A stretch of DNA of 31,391 nucleotides from an uncultured Roseiflexaceae bacterium (GTDB lineage: Bacteria; Chloroflexota; Chloroflexia; Chloroflexales; Roseiflexaceae): positions 1 to 31,391 of the forward strand of contig CALKHR010000067.1 in the NCBI GenBank assembly GCA_937988885.1. Reading direction: 5' to 3'. The notes below the pieces were generated by a model. That model was not told the origin of the DNA, ran no database searches, and saw only the letters and a list, made by a program, of their open reading frames with translations. The position numbers and the translations under genes were made by a program. Positions 31,208-31,391 of the stretch are shown piece by piece; position 1 is the first letter of the stretch, and each line of letters opens with the position of its first letter.

Positions 31208-31391
31208 ATATCCACAGATTCGGAGCGCACATCGCCCTCAGCGTCATTCCGAACGGAGCGCACTGCACCCCACTGTCATTCTGAACGGAGTGCGCAGCAC
31301 GAAGTGAAGAATCTCATCGCCTTTCATCGCCCTCACTGTCATTCTGAACGGAGTGCGCAGCACGAAGTGAAGAATCTCATCGTGTGTTCTC
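31208..31391. repeat. Intergenic repeat array at the right edge
   Basis: A partial family 2 copy (ATCCACAGATT) is followed by a short family 1 piece at about 31242. Two nearly identical full units follow at about 31275-31319 and 31338-31382. These match the unit at 30191-30235 base for base as far as can be seen. The array continues beyond the window edge. Confidence 0.85.

Noticed and set aside
1..31391. tRNA, rRNA, riboswitch, prophage or insertion sequence
   Set aside because: No cloverleaf, conserved rRNA segment, transposase or phage protein was recognised by reading; this was not checked with a model search.

Overview
The window looks like a chromosomal segment of a Chloroflexota bacterium (class Chloroflexia is the best guess). 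This rests on the STAND-type and pentapeptide proteins, the secreted 'FGYP' repeat protein, the CPxC-type protein and the many intergenic repeats of the GTCATTCTGAACG...GAAGTGAAGAATCTC kind. The assignment is an inference from gene content and style; no rRNA or other marker gene is present. No tRNA, rRNA, insertion sequence, phage gene or CRISPR array was seen.

Layout. Positions 1-2075 hold a membrane/coiled-coil gene followed, in the same frame and after one TAA, by a long pentapeptide-repeat gene; this is probably one gene split by a stop codon. A cyanophycin synthetase gene (2178-4859, minus) converges on it. After a repeat-rich gap comes the most unusual block (5.6-14.0 kb). On the minus strand a RelA/SpoT-like protein fused to a C-terminal STAND/AAA ATPase (7532-10711) is followed by a second STAND-type ATPase with a C-terminal OmpR-like DNA-binding domain (5913-7427) and a small 80-aa protein. 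A good promoter precedes the block and a clear terminator follows it. Divergent from it, with its own near-consensus promoter, is a 62-residue membrane protein. Then come a secreted, membrane-anchored pseudo-metalloprotease and a small sigma-70-family factor.

From 14 to 20.7 kb there are single housekeeping or accessory genes: cyclophilin-type peptidyl-prolyl isomerase, a PIG-L/LmbE deacetylase with a CsoR-like palindrome at its promoter, a secreted repeat protein, a 5'-nucleotidase-type metallophosphatase lacking the usual GNH histidine, a HAD hydrolase, and a GH16-fold protein with an altered active-site motif. Positions 20.7-24.1 kb are an L-rhamnose operon, rhaB-rhaA-rhaM (kinase, isomerase, mutarotase), with a near-perfect promoter and a strong terminator. 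Neither the aldolase RhaD nor a transporter lies in the window.

From 24.4 kb on are tryptophan 2,3-dioxygenase, a MazEF toxin-antitoxin pair with palindromes in its promoter, a double CPxC...CxxH protein, an EamA transporter, a CocE/NonD hydrolase and a DUF488 protein. The last 1.4 kb outside genes is packed with the same intergenic repeat family in both orientations.

The best candidate for an undescribed system is the RSH-STAND / STAND-wHTH / small-protein operon with its divergent membrane microprotein. It resembles a nucleotide-stress sensor wired to signalling ATPases, but its function is unproven.
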